A program made the position numbers and the translations under genes. The notes below the pieces were generated by a model, which made no database searches, had not been told where the DNA came from, and saw only the letters and a list, made by a program, of their open reading frames with translations. From NCBI GenBank assembly GCA_949752745.1, contig OX457027.1:74778700-74842699 (forward strand): a DNA stretch of 64,000 bases, written 5' to 3'. Shown here piece after piece: positions 46,301 through 56,539 of this stretch (position 1 is its first letter; every line of letters starts with the position of its first letter). Source of the stretch: Protula sp. h YS-2021. Taxonomy: Eukaryota; Annelida; Polychaeta; Sabellida; Serpulidae.

Positions 46301-49300
46301 AAATTGGACAAAACAATAACAACTAGAGCCTCAGTAAGGCAGGATCACCCGTGAAGCAGTAAAAGTAAAATGAGGTCAAGTCACGCTGCAAGGTTTCAGG
46401 TTCCTACGACAATCCCTTCTATGAGAATTCGGTGGGACAAAACATCGTCTCACGGATAAGTTCAAGCCAAAAATTCACCATGTTTGACAGTTTCCCATGA
46501 CGTCAATGTTTGGCCGATTTTGACAATAATGCCACGTTGCCCATCTTCAATATATATATTTTCACCATGCAAGGTTTCAGGTTCCTACGACAATTCCTTC
46601 TATGAAAAGTTGGCCGAACAAAACTTAGTACTTTTTGTGGACAGACGGACGGATAGACAGTCGGACAGACCAGGCCATAACAATATCCCTACGTTTCACG
46701 GGGATAATTAATTGTAGATACTGTGTTTAAGTACAAAGCAGTAACATATGTACTGAAAACATCACGTAGTGCATCTGCAACATATATTTCAAGTAACAAA
46801 AAAAAAAACAAAACAAATAGTCATAAAAAAAAATTTGCAAAAAGATACAGCATGACACCAGGCTTCGGACACTCCCTTCACAGACCATAATTTATTAAAC
46901 TTACCTTGTTTGTATTGTCTTTGTTATGTTGTAACTTATTACGGGACTTGATTTTCTTTTTCTTTCCTTCCTCAGATGTCGAATCTTGATTTTTCTTCTT
47001 GACTCGTTTTCTGGCGCTGTCAAGGTCACGTGTATCTTCACCGGTGACATTCACCTTTGGCCTGTTCTCGTTCATGTTGACTGGTGGCCGCGGTTTATTG
47101 ATCCAGGAATCAACATCGGGTACATCGGATTCAGAATCTGAGCCCACATCTATAGTTCTGGATTCCACGCCAGCTCGGCTTTGATCAGTGTCACCTTTTT
47201 GTGAACCATCTTTAGATATCGACATTTTACAGTCCGTACCGGCTGACTCCAACGAAGGTCTGGGCACGCGGCCACCGATCTTTGCACCTTCATAACCCGT
47301 TAGAATTTCAACATCAGAGTCAGAACTAGAGCCTAGTGTTTTACTTGAGGATTTTCCAACGTTCAAACTGACTTTAGGTGAGTTCCTTGACGTCGCGTTC
47401 ACAATGTGACTTGGGCCAGCACCCTCGGACGACACGTTCTGTGTTCTGCTGCCATCGGAATCCGATAACTCTTTCCTATTTGCTCTTGCTTGAATTTTCA
47501 ACTTGGCATAAAAAGAATCGCTATCGCTAGAGTTATCTGTCATTTCGTCTAGTTTTATTGCTTTGGATTTATTTTCATTATGCGGAGCTGTCTTAGATTT
47601 TGCCTGTTTACTCCCACTCCTGTTCATTGATACACTAGCAGAACTACTTTTCTGTGCAATCTTTCCTGTTTTTTGTTTACTACGCAGCACTGCGGTATCT
47701 ACTTGCTTATCACCAGAGACACTGTTATCTCGCTCTGCAGGCCACTCACTATCGCTCTCCCCGCTCGTGGAATCATATTTCGTCCGTTTCCTCGCCTGCA
47801 GAGCGCCAGCCATCGCTCGCTCCGGTCCTGCTTCAACCACTTCATAGAAGTCTGTGTCGGGAATCACAGTCGCGCCGACGTTCCTTCCTCCCGCACAATG
47901 CAAGTCATTGTCTTTCAATGAGGCATCGAAAAAATCTTCCGAGCCCGAACTGTCCGAATCTCGGTCTACATTCAAGGTGTGCTGAGAAACTGAATTAGAC
48001 TGTTTCCCAGAGTCTACTCCATTTGGTGGTGTTTCATTTCTCGTTTTCCTTTTTCTAGATTTCGACTTGGTGGAGGAGGAACCGGATATTGTTTCTTCTA
48101 TAGTCCAGGTTAACTGCTTCGCGGATTTATTACTAAAACGCGGATTGAGTCTCTTCACGCGCTTCGGGTTGCTGGATGGGTCAAAGCGAATGACCTGCGA
48201 AAACATATTTGCTTATTTTTTTAACATACTTATTTTTTTTTCTTCAATAAAAAAAAATATTTTGACACCAGCGAATCGAGCGAAGTAACTTTAAATTTAA
48301 GTCTTACAAAGTACCATTATTCAACCCCCCCCCCGAAAAAAAAATGAAATAATAACAAAACAAGTTTTCAAGACAACATTATTCTGTAAATGGAATAATT
48401 AGAACATTCAATGTCCATAGGAAAACGTGACGCAGAAGTAACATGAGAATGGGCGTACTTTGCGTTTGTCTTTGCGCCTGATATTGACGATCGGCAACAC
48501 CTTCTTGTCCTCCGTCACCACCCACTGCAACATAAACACAAACGCACATTCAAGACTCATCCAGACTAAAGCAGTGACCAAAAACTGCGCCTGTACCAAA
48601 ACAATACGTCTTGCTTAATTCAGGGAAGACCGTGAAGAAAGTGCATAGAAGTCTGACTCGCGCGAGAACAATCATTATTACTGCCTTGAACAGCCGCGGG
48701 TTGAAATAACTTCTGATACATTGCCTCATTTTTGCCAATGTTAAGAAAAATGCTCCACTTGATGCCGAAGAAATGCGTATTATTTTCGGACAGTCATGCT
48801 ACTGGCCTGGTCTCCGTGCAGAGTTGTGCCGGGTGTCAGGTGTCTGGCGTACGTGGATGCCACGCCCTTCTTCTGGCTCACTTCCGGTTTTGGCTCCTCC
48901 CTTTCGCTTCTATCCCGCTGTTCTTCCCTGAGTCTACAATCAGTGCACATTATGCTCAAGCTCATCTAGCAGCGTTGTCAACATCTATTGGATATGAAAC
49001 CGAGATTTTGAGTGCGCTTGCCACTATCTTGTTGTGCAGTATCTCACCCACTATAATAATTTTTTTTACATTCATTTTTTCAAAAGTACATTCCATTGGA
49101 TACTCGGATTACCGCTAAATAATTTCAGTATATTATGCGATCTTCAAAAGCATCCTAACTCACTCTTTGCTGTACAAGAATTCTTCTTGCGATCATCTAA
49201 AAAAATCGAGATGGTCGTTCATTAGATCAATGCCGATATCCTCATGTTCTCTATGCATACGTATCTTCTGATTCACAACTATAAATCCGGCTGTGTGAAA

Positions 49301-50699
49301 CCGAACCCAAACGCAGAAGTAACCTCCCCCCCCCCCACCCCCGAGTTTAAGACGATCTCACCCCTAATACCAGCATGCACCTTGCCTGTTGATAGCGGAT
49401 ACTAGAACCCCGTTGCCTGCCTGGCTGCGGCAAATGCGATCAGCGGTGACTGTGGTATTCTCGAAAGCTTGAAACAGCTATAGATTCAGATCTTGGCCTT
49501 CATTGGTCTTAAGGGTTTATGAAATACTCTAGTTTGAGCGCACCGACTGCAACATTCTCTCTGATATTAGAAAGCAACCCGGACTCACTTGTCTAGAAAG
49601 CTGGGTTTCGCTGGCTGAATTTGTAGGGTGCAGCCCTTCCAGTTTGTTTTATTGTAGCGCTGAACACCTGCAATTTAAACGCACGCACTGATACAGTCAG
49701 TGAAACCCGCAAAAAAAAACACCGTTTAATACTTTAACTAAGCAAATAAATGGAATTGCAATCTAAAGAGACAGTGGTTGTTTGGAATGTTAAACTAAGT
49801 GTCATCTTATTGAGGTATCAGTTTTATTACAGGGATAAATCATGGGGCCGGGTGCTTTGTATTGGATTCGGACACCAGTGGAAGGCCTATGAGGGATAGA
49901 TCGTGGGGCCGTTTGCTTTGTATTGGAGTCGGACACGCGCAGAAGGCCTGTGACCAAGGCACGCAACGGTGAGCTAGCTGGCATTTCACAAGTTCCCGAA
50001 TCTAATACAAAGCACACGAGCCCTATGGTCCATGGCTATTATAACACAAACACACATAATTATGCCTTAGACAGCCAAAAAGAGCGGAATAATTCACATG
50101 TCCTGCAAACAATTTTAATAGCCACTTTCAATAATAAAATATAAATATTTGAATTATAACTGATCATCCAAACACTTACACTTATTAAAACTAGCTTCGC
50201 TGCAAAAGATGTTCATGTATGCAAACGTGTTGAATACTCTGCCTGAAAAAGGTGTGCAACTCCTTATACTTATAAACATATTACACATTCTTCAATTATA
50301 GATAAACGACAAAACTGTTTGATGTTCCAATATATTATTATTTCAGTTACAAAACCTGCTCTACACGTTTCAATTACCAGATTTTAAACCTTGTTCTCTT
50401 TTACAAATCAGGACAGCTTTGGGCGACAAGACATGGTTTGATACCACACAAGTGACACTCCGGTGACGAGTCCTTCTACTTTATTTCCAATACGATGCCA
50501 TTTACAATAATTGAAGTGGGTCCTTTGACTAGTGGTGCATGTGCCATAGACTCGCATCAAAAATACCTGAGTCATCTCTCTTTGAACGTATCTCCACTCC
50601 CGACACGCGGCCGAAATCCCGGAACCTGTTGTGTAAATCCTGCTCTGTCACTCCCTCAAACAGCCCGCCAAGAAATACCCTTCTCGTGCAATCGGTCAT
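31302..50699 (-). CDS. NOL8: Nucleolar protein 8 (complete coding gene, 17 exons)
   Basis: Exons, in order: 50699-50567, 50242-50180, 49667-49589, 48933-48807, 48524-48459, 48194-46905, 46297-46081, 42288-41960, 41618-41502, 41108-40995, 40650-40515, 39946-39844, 33470-33384, 33131-32926, 32640-32502, 31858-31764, 31393-31302. Every phase matches and the total is 1131 codons, close to vertebrate NOL8. Residues 6-91 are an RRM (RNP2 VFLGGL at 8-13; RNP1-like FNTFAYMNI at 48-56). Then come NOL8 blocks: KNWVV-like WVVTEDKKVLPI, VIRFDPSS, a Ser/Asp/Lys-rich disordered middle, and the conserved C-terminal half (DERFRLDERF, LHYDPTREDH, IPEVSKDKYY, FDKFFMTADDPRL). NOL8 is a nucleolar RNA-binding protein linked to ribosome biogenesis. 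Two introns need GC donors. Exon 9 could instead end at 41490. The last exon could be followed by another. Confidence 0.93.
33656..35432. repeat. 36-bp minisatellite, ~49 units, in NOL8 intron 12
   Basis: Unit of 36 bp (ACCATGGAGAATAAAATG followed by GGAAGGACATCACGTAGC), nearly homogeneous; the first two units are more diverged. A G/A variant (GTAGC or GTAAC) marks units, and from about 34560 on follows mostly a two-G, one-A order, a hint of higher-order structure. Since 36 is a multiple of 3 and the unit lacks stops in several frames, frames of over 600 codons appear on both strands. They are not genes. It lies antisense-neutral inside the intron between exons 33470-33384 and 39946-39844. 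Confidence 0.97.
35690..35815. repeat. ACTTCGGCCCA cluster, left end
   Basis: Six or so spaced units of the type CACTTCGGYCCA or CATCGGCCCA, with period ~13-20 bp. Inverted counterpart at 39652-39745. Confidence 0.7.
36400..37310. repeat. TGACCTTGACC / TCAAGGTCA-rich tandem repeat
   Basis: Three ~130-bp units (36398, 36532, 36664 on) share CGAGATAATAGTCAACTTCCG, TTGACCTTGACC, AAGGTCAAGGTCACCGAG, ACCTCTTATGTAACGTTGTTT and GAGCTCAAAATNGC. Related but shorter units follow (36840-37310). About ten TCAAGGTCA-type sites occur, the extended half-site bound by NR5A/ERR nuclear receptors. Confidence 0.75.
37900..38290. repeat. Dispersed repeat with paired CREs
   Basis: Starts near AATGACGTCATTATGACGTC (the same string found in the palindrome at 25074), continues with GTTTCACTTTCCTAGCTCAAACG and ends in an A-rich run. 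Non-coding. Confidence 0.45.
39652..39745. repeat. GGGCCGAAGTG cluster, right end
   Basis: Six units of GGGCCGAAGTG or GGACCGAAGTG; inverse of the left cluster. It ends ~100 bp before NOL8 exon 12. Confidence 0.7.
42840..43785 (+). pseudogene. LINE endonuclease (EEP) domain remnant
   Basis: Two frames joined near 43170. Catalytic-type residues survive: the ETW(L) glutamate, GDLN aspartate/asparagine pair, and SDH near the end, as in APE-like endonucleases that nick the target. Confidence 0.75.
44326..45713 (+). pseudogene. LINE reverse transcriptase remnant
   Basis: Motif A reads DLSAALD (consensus DLSAAFD); motif C YADD stands at ~44860 in another frame from motif A. The C-terminal 260 codons (44931-45713) are open and contain the usual YGDRAFSVAGPREWNKLP block. 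Confidence 0.8.
46310..46710. repeat. Dispersed repeat in NOL8 intron 6
   Basis: GCAAGGTTTCAGGTTCCTAC occurs twice (46389 and 46570); the unit ends with GACAGACGGACGGATAGACA and CACGGGGATAATTAATTG. Non-coding. Confidence 0.55.
46905..48194 (-). CDS. NOL8: NOL8 exon 6, large disordered middle
   Basis: 430 codons (residues 157-586), beginning VIRFDPSSNPKRVKRLNPRF after a TTCGCAG acceptor. Rich in Ser, Asp, Lys with SDSD/SDSE acidic-serine clusters typical of CK2 substrates, and with basic KRK patches that fit nucleolar targeting. The donor is AAG|GTAAGT. Confidence 0.9.
49589..50699 (-). CDS. NOL8: NOL8 exons 1-3, RRM domain
   Basis: Exon 1 (50699-50567) starts with MTDCTRRVFLGGLFEGVTEQ; exon 2 (50242-50180) gives RVFNTFAYMNI; exon 3 (49667-49589) gives VQRYNKTNWKGCTLQIQPAK, matching the NKTKWKGGTLQIQ block of vertebrate NOL8. 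Together they make beta1-alpha1-beta2-beta3-alpha2-beta4 of one RRM. A GCAG stands two bases before the ATG, so a 5' UTR intron is possible. Confidence 0.9.
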
Positions 50700-50759
50700 A
50701 TCTGCAATGCCATCTCTACGTCTTCAAAATAATGTCCCCTTTTTTTGCTATTTTCTTCA

Positions 50760-51270
50760 AATAAAAGAAATTCTTCGCATTAAAACTTGTTCTGGAAATA
50801 GGGCATAGACATACTGCACAGGGATTATCAGTATATGCTTGTATAATCGGGATAGGTATACAAAATTCGAGCAAACTTTTATTTCTAGAACAGGCAACAG
50901 AACCCAGGTGTAATTACTTCCGGGGACAACTTATCGGCTATGACTTTAATTTTGGTGAAGTTTTATAACAAACATTTTTTGTTCTTTTGTGGTAAAAGGC
51001 TGAGGCGATATTGCAGGTTTACTGTATTGCAGGCAAAAATAAATCACATCTGACGGATGTTTTCCACAATGTGCATAGCCCATGCATTTCATTATATATT
51101 TGAACTGAAATAATTATTATCAGAAAAAGAATTTATAAGAATACAGAGCAAACACAATATACATTTCAATACCGATCCAACTTCTACCTGATGCTGTGAC
51201 GTCGACTCGGCCGAAAGCAGCACTGAATCTGGTTGTAATTTGATATTGGTGAGCCGTGTCTAATCAGCAT
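50760..51270. other. Upstream of NOL8, no feature seen
   Basis: The NOL8 promoter and 5' UTR exon may lie here, but no TATA, initiator or CpG-rich stretch stands out. Confidence 0.3.
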
Positions 51271-51279
51271 ATTTGACAC

Positions 51280-52090
51280 GGGTCTAGGAAAACTCCCCCC
51301 AGGAATACTCCCCCCCCCCCCCCGCCCATACTTTATACGGCCATTTCTTTCCTTCATACATCTTCATTCCACCTGGTTCAGATTCAATAAATTCCATCTT
51401 GGTATCGATTGATTCTTTGATACAACTCTTTGGAACTACCAGATTTTATAGTACGTACGCTGCATTCTCTGGAGAAGATGTCCGACTCTGGAGCCGACCA
51501 ATGCCTTACTTGGAGCATAACGAAGGAGCCAATCCGAGATTGGAATCGGGAAGAAGCCACCAGTTTTCCTCTTAATAATACCAGTGACTCCGGAAGAATT
51601 CAGTACTTAAGCCCTACTCTGGCTTTATTAATTGCAGTCACCCACGATTGCAACCGCCATTAAATCCCCAAATAATAATTGCAACTGAAAGTTGATTGAC
51701 AGTAAATCCTCGTTCAGTAATTGCAATTTGACGTTCATTGATAGATTGCATATCAGAAGACCCTGCAGTAAATCCTCGTTCAGTAATTGCAATGTGAGAT
51801 CCCTTGATGCTCACTTCCGCAACCGCTAATAGATCCCCAGTCAATAATTGTAATTGGGATTCCATTGATAGATTGCATATCAGAAGACTCTATTGCAATC
51901 TTTGGCTTTTCAAAAGTACTTTTGAAAAACTGTTTCCACATTTGTTGCATGAAGAAATGGCAATATAAAGTATGGGCGGGGGGAGTATTCCTCGGGGGGA
52001 ATATTCCTACGGGGGGAGTTTTCCAGGGGAGAATAGTCAGGGGGGAGTATTCCGGGGGGGGGGGTATTCCAGGGGGGAGTTTTCCTGTTC
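51280..52090. mobile_element. ~0.8-kb element with inverted AGGAAAACTCCCCC ends
   Basis: Left end reads AGGAAAACTCCCCCCAGGAA then TACTCCCCC (51286 on); right end is the inverse, several times repeated (GGGGGAGTATTCC, 51976-52087). The interior has a duplicated TTCAGTAATTGCAAT block (51714, 51779) and GATAGATTGCATATCAGAAG repeated at 51740 and 51866. No protein. Confidence 0.5.
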
Positions 52091-52109
52091 CCATTTGACA
52101 CAACGCTGA

Positions 52110-52260
52110 AGAGACGTCGGATAAGCAATGTTTAGACGATGCATTTGGTCACAACCAAAACCCTACTTTCACCGACGTCTAATCAACGTCTTTGGCGAAA
52201 TGCCGAACTGACATCGAATAATTGGCGTTGTGTGGACGTCGAGGGCATAACCAAACACCC
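52110..52260. repeat. GACGTC-rich repeat fragment
   Basis: Same style as 13750-14400: GAGACGTCGGATAA, CCGACGTCTAATCAACGTC, GTGGACGTCGAGGGC with TTTGGT spacers. Confidence 0.45.
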
Positions 52261-53035
52261 TCATTGTGTGTTTTCGCTCACTCGCAATAGAAGCCATGAC
52301 AGTTTGCTTCGAAAACGAGGATGTGCCATAAAATAAGGTAATTTCAGGAACGCGCAACTTTCTTCCCCCGCCTTCTTTTAAACAATATTCCTGAAAATGT
52401 ACTTAATACATATCCTGCGTTACCGAATGACCCTAGGGTGGGGGGGGGGGGGCACATTGATATGGGGAAGACACTGATACCCTGCCATGGTCACCGTCCA
52501 CGTGTAGTTCGTTCCAAACTGCCCGATTTTTTCTACACCTTGACTGACAATCTGGACTTACACCAAAGCTCACCTCAAACTTTAAACGCTCGCAAAACCC
52601 CGATTTTCGATTTTCTAAATCTAAAACGTTAACGTTTCATTATTATCCCAGGGAATTTTTTTTTTTTGCTCTTTCGAATACTTCAGAGTTCGCGCTGGGT
52701 TCTCAGGAAAGTGAGTCAAAAAAGGAAAGTGTGACTCAGTTGGGTCCAGAAAACTCGGTGGGTTCCGAAAAAGTGAGTCATTTCGTAAAAAATGCCCAAA
52801 AAGTGGACAAAAACGCCGCCAACGCGAACCCTGACACGGTTTACAGTTTTCTATGATTTATTTCAAACGCTTAAAACAACTTGAATACCACTTAAACACT
52901 GCGACGGTAAATGATCTAACAAAGAAACAAAACACCTATACACATCCAAGTGTCGAAATTACCAACAGTAGATTTTCATAATCCTCTCATGTGAGACGAA
53001 GAATTAAAGAAATGATTTAAGGAGAGGATGAAAAC

Positions 53036-53038
<3 letters not shown>

Positions 53039-53092
<54 letters not shown>
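53039..53092. repeat. (AT)n microsatellite
   Basis: About 27 AT dinucleotides. Confidence 0.97.
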
Positions 53093-53093
<1 letters not shown>

Positions 53094-55880
53094 GGACGTA
53101 AGACATAAAAAAATGATGCGTCCCAGCGGACGCAGTCATGCCAAAACAATGCTTCCCCAGCAAAATCAATGCTTCCAGGAAGCAGGAAGCAGAGCAAAAA
53201 AAAATCCCTGATAATATTATCCATATTGAAGAAGTCTACACGCGCAAGTTTTATAAATTCCAACAGCAATTTTTGAACAAATGTCGTATATGTTTGGCCT
53301 TCGAACTTAGGAAACAACCAATTGGAGTAGCATGTCAACCAGAACACGTAACAGCGCATGCTTTAGAATTCCCGGTCATTTCAAAGATCCAATTTCATTG
53401 GTTCACTGTGACATCAAAAGGCTGGACATCAAAACAAACATGGATGAATGACGTTGAACGTGCGGTAAAAGTTTATGTTTCTCTTTGTACTGTGTGAATC
53501 ATGTAACTACACGTCATATTAGCAGCCTAGAAGCAACTGTACTGTTACAACCCAGGTTTGGTTAAGTGCTGTGTATGCAATAGAAATTATGGTATCTAAA
53601 ATCTGAGGTGGACTCAAATACACACTCCAGATTGTCAGTCAAGATTTAGAAACAACTTGGCCATTTGGAACAAACTACCAGTAATCTATAATTCGGAGTT
53701 GCTTTAAAATGACCGAAAATAAACCAAACACTGCGTATAAGTCGAATTCGAAGTCGTGTTATTACGGTGAACCCCTACACCCATATTTTTATTCAACAAC
53801 ATTCACACTTTCACTCTCATTCCGGTTTATTGCTTTGCCCAGTGTCTCTTCACTGACAAGCAAAAAAAAAATTATATATTTAAGAAGTCTTATTCCGTGG
53901 GGGTGGCACAGGCACCATGCATGCTAAGTATTAAACCTGGCCTGTATGCTGCTGTCGCAACCGTACCCCTTTCGCCTTTTGTCAAAACTAAGAGAGTTCC
54001 AGCCCATAGCAAGGGACTAAGCTTCCTCGGTTTCTGGGTGTACTCGCGACATCGAGTAGTCAAGAACAGGCTTGTGAGGTGCTTCTGAATTAGCAGGCTA
54101 ATCAACTCCGTGGCTTGTTAACTAAGTTTACATGTCTTGTTTACTCAGCAGATTGACATTTTACCGTCTGATCGTTTATATTGCGGCTTTCGTAACAGTA
54201 CATTTCTATATAACGATATATAAGTCAACTCCGCTCGCTTTGAGTTACCTATGTAACGACTTTGTGCCAGATTCAACAACCCAAAAGTATTTACAAGCAT
54301 TGCTAACGGCCCTCAAAGAACAACAGCAATGTTATTATATACAACTTCTGTGTTAAGACTTGAGAAAAGAATACTAATAATTGACATTTGTTTGCATGCG
54401 GGGAGCTTGGTTTATTACGTCAGAAGTGACAATAAATTTTGTAACAATCCAGTAATTTAAGGAACTGTTGACTCGGGGCTAACCAAAAATGGCTTTTGCT
54501 TAAACCCCTCAAAGTACAACGGTAATGATATACAACTTCTGTGTTATACATTCTTTAAAAGAAAATAATACGGAAATGACCATTTTTTTGTATTCAGGCA
54601 GTATAGTTTATTACGTGAAAAAGCAACAATAATTTCTGTAATTATCCACCAGAGAGCTTTCGAATTGATATTTCAAAAAGAATGGAAGAGAGTTAAAGCT
54701 AAATATTGTAGGTGCACAATATATCTAATTATGTATCTATCAACTAGTTACTATACACTTTACAGATAATCTACAACCCCTTTATAACTTTGGTCACACG
54801 ACATTTAAATGCAGGAATATAAACCAACATTTGACAGGTGATTTCAGTAGCTACCTTTTCTCCACTTTAATGAAGAAACAAGATATATAGCACATTAAAA
54901 ATGTGCCTGTTTACCAAAAAGGGTATATCGGGCACGAACTTTCTGTAAATGTTTAAATAATTGGGACTGGTATGCAGGATTCCTGCCTCAGAACATATGA
55001 AGTTCACCCCTATTATGTGAGGCTTCGTAGCTCTTACAGAGACACACGATACTATTTAAGTCAGAGCTGAGTCGGAACCAGGATTTTTAATGATTTTAAG
55101 GAAGTATGCATTAACTAACATGGAATAAATATAGACCACTGACAGAGGAGGTCGAACCAAACATTGCTAATAGATTCTTTATACTGCTCTTAGTATAAAG
55201 ATAACAAAAACGCATTTAAGTATAAATTGTGTTTCTACCAGTAACCTAGGTCCAATCCGCCTGTACCTGTACCGTCGCCACCTCCCGAAAACAACAATTA
55301 TCCCGGAAATTATATTTTTTGCCGAACCTACCGGCAACTGCCACTGGTTCTCGAATGCAAAATACTGAGGTGCTATAAGTAAACTGTCAGTATACACATA
55401 TGAAGTCAGGTTTGTGCTCATATGTTATCCTTATAGCTCTTAGCAGTTATTTTGAAAAGCGAGTTGAGTCTTACAGTTTGCACTTAAAATTTACATTTCG
55501 GGATGATAGAAAGAAAGTGACGAGTTACAGCTGGAAAATCCCGCCCGAAAAAAAAAAACACATAGATCTGGCATTTTCGTAAATCATGATATTTTACTTC
55601 GCGAATAACAGAAAACTTGTGTAAAATTCTGTATTTGCTACATACAAAAGCATATCCGGATCGCGTCCAACACATGGGAATTATTGCGCAAAAACCATTG
55701 AAAAGTGGCGAACGGTCCCAGGTTACTTGTAGTGTAAACAATATACAAGTTTTGGACATAAAATGGCGGTCTGCATGTGAACTAATAACCAAAGATACAG
55801 ATGATACAGCAGAGCAATATGGCAATGGTCTGCACGTGTAACAATCTGCAAAAGCGACAAAAATGATCTCGTCAAACTAG
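53093..55880. other. Gene-free stretch
   Basis: Includes a 119-codon plus-strand frame at 53138-53497 with no recognised domain and no clear splice or promoter context. 54360-54660 contains a diverged direct repeat (TACAACTTCTGTGTTA... TTTATTACGT twice). Confidence 0.4.
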
Positions 55881-55910
55881 GATGGCGACATCAACAAAAC
55901 AAGTAAGTAT

Positions 55911-56437
55911 TTGTGAAACACTAGTCCTAGGTGACTATTGTGGTCTTCCTATGACAGCAAGAGTCATAGTTCCTATAATAGGAAACGTCATTGATGTCAA
56001 TTTTCAAATCTCGGCGCACGACTGGGGCCAACGGCGTTATTTTAGAAAGGGTGCATCACATAAATGGTCCAGTTATAAATTATGGCGCACAAGTTTTATG
56101 GTCAGATAACATTTTTCTACTGAGAAAATATGTGTTTTCTTGAGATCAGGATATCGAATCCCTCATTATCGCTCACAACAACAGTGAATCCAAAGTCGTA
56201 AAACCACGCTTTACTCTAGTTTGGGAGTTTCGCTGAGGTCGAAAATAATGCGCCAGGGTACTTCTCAGCGTGTTTTTAAAGAAAAAGCCTGCCAGTTCGA
56301 GCCTCGGTGTCCTTGAACGTGCGCCGAAAGATCCTAAGCCTCGAAAATTGAGATCAATGGCCATTTCTATTGAAGGAACTGTGACCCTTTCTGTCCTAGG
56401 AAGATAGAAAGGGTCCGCTGGGACTAGTGAAACACAA
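55911..56437. repeat. Diverged inverted repeat pair
   Basis: 55905-56020 and 56327-56437 are inverted relatives: GTGAAACACTAGTCC, CTTCCTATGACAG, GTCATAGTTCCT, ATTGATGTCAATTTTC and GGCGCAC occur in the same order on opposite strands. A GACGGACAGACGGAC end lies at 56489. Confidence 0.5.
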
Positions 56438-56539
56438 GCAGGCCCCAACCGCCCCCCCCCCACAAATTCATAGGGGTATAAAGCGATGACGGACAGACGG
56501 ACAGCCCAAACCTATAGGCCCCAATCCGAAAGGTTGGGG

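Noticed and set aside
53138..53497. 119-aa open frame as a gene
   Set aside because: No recognised motif, no promoter or splice evidence; the length is possible by chance in this composition.
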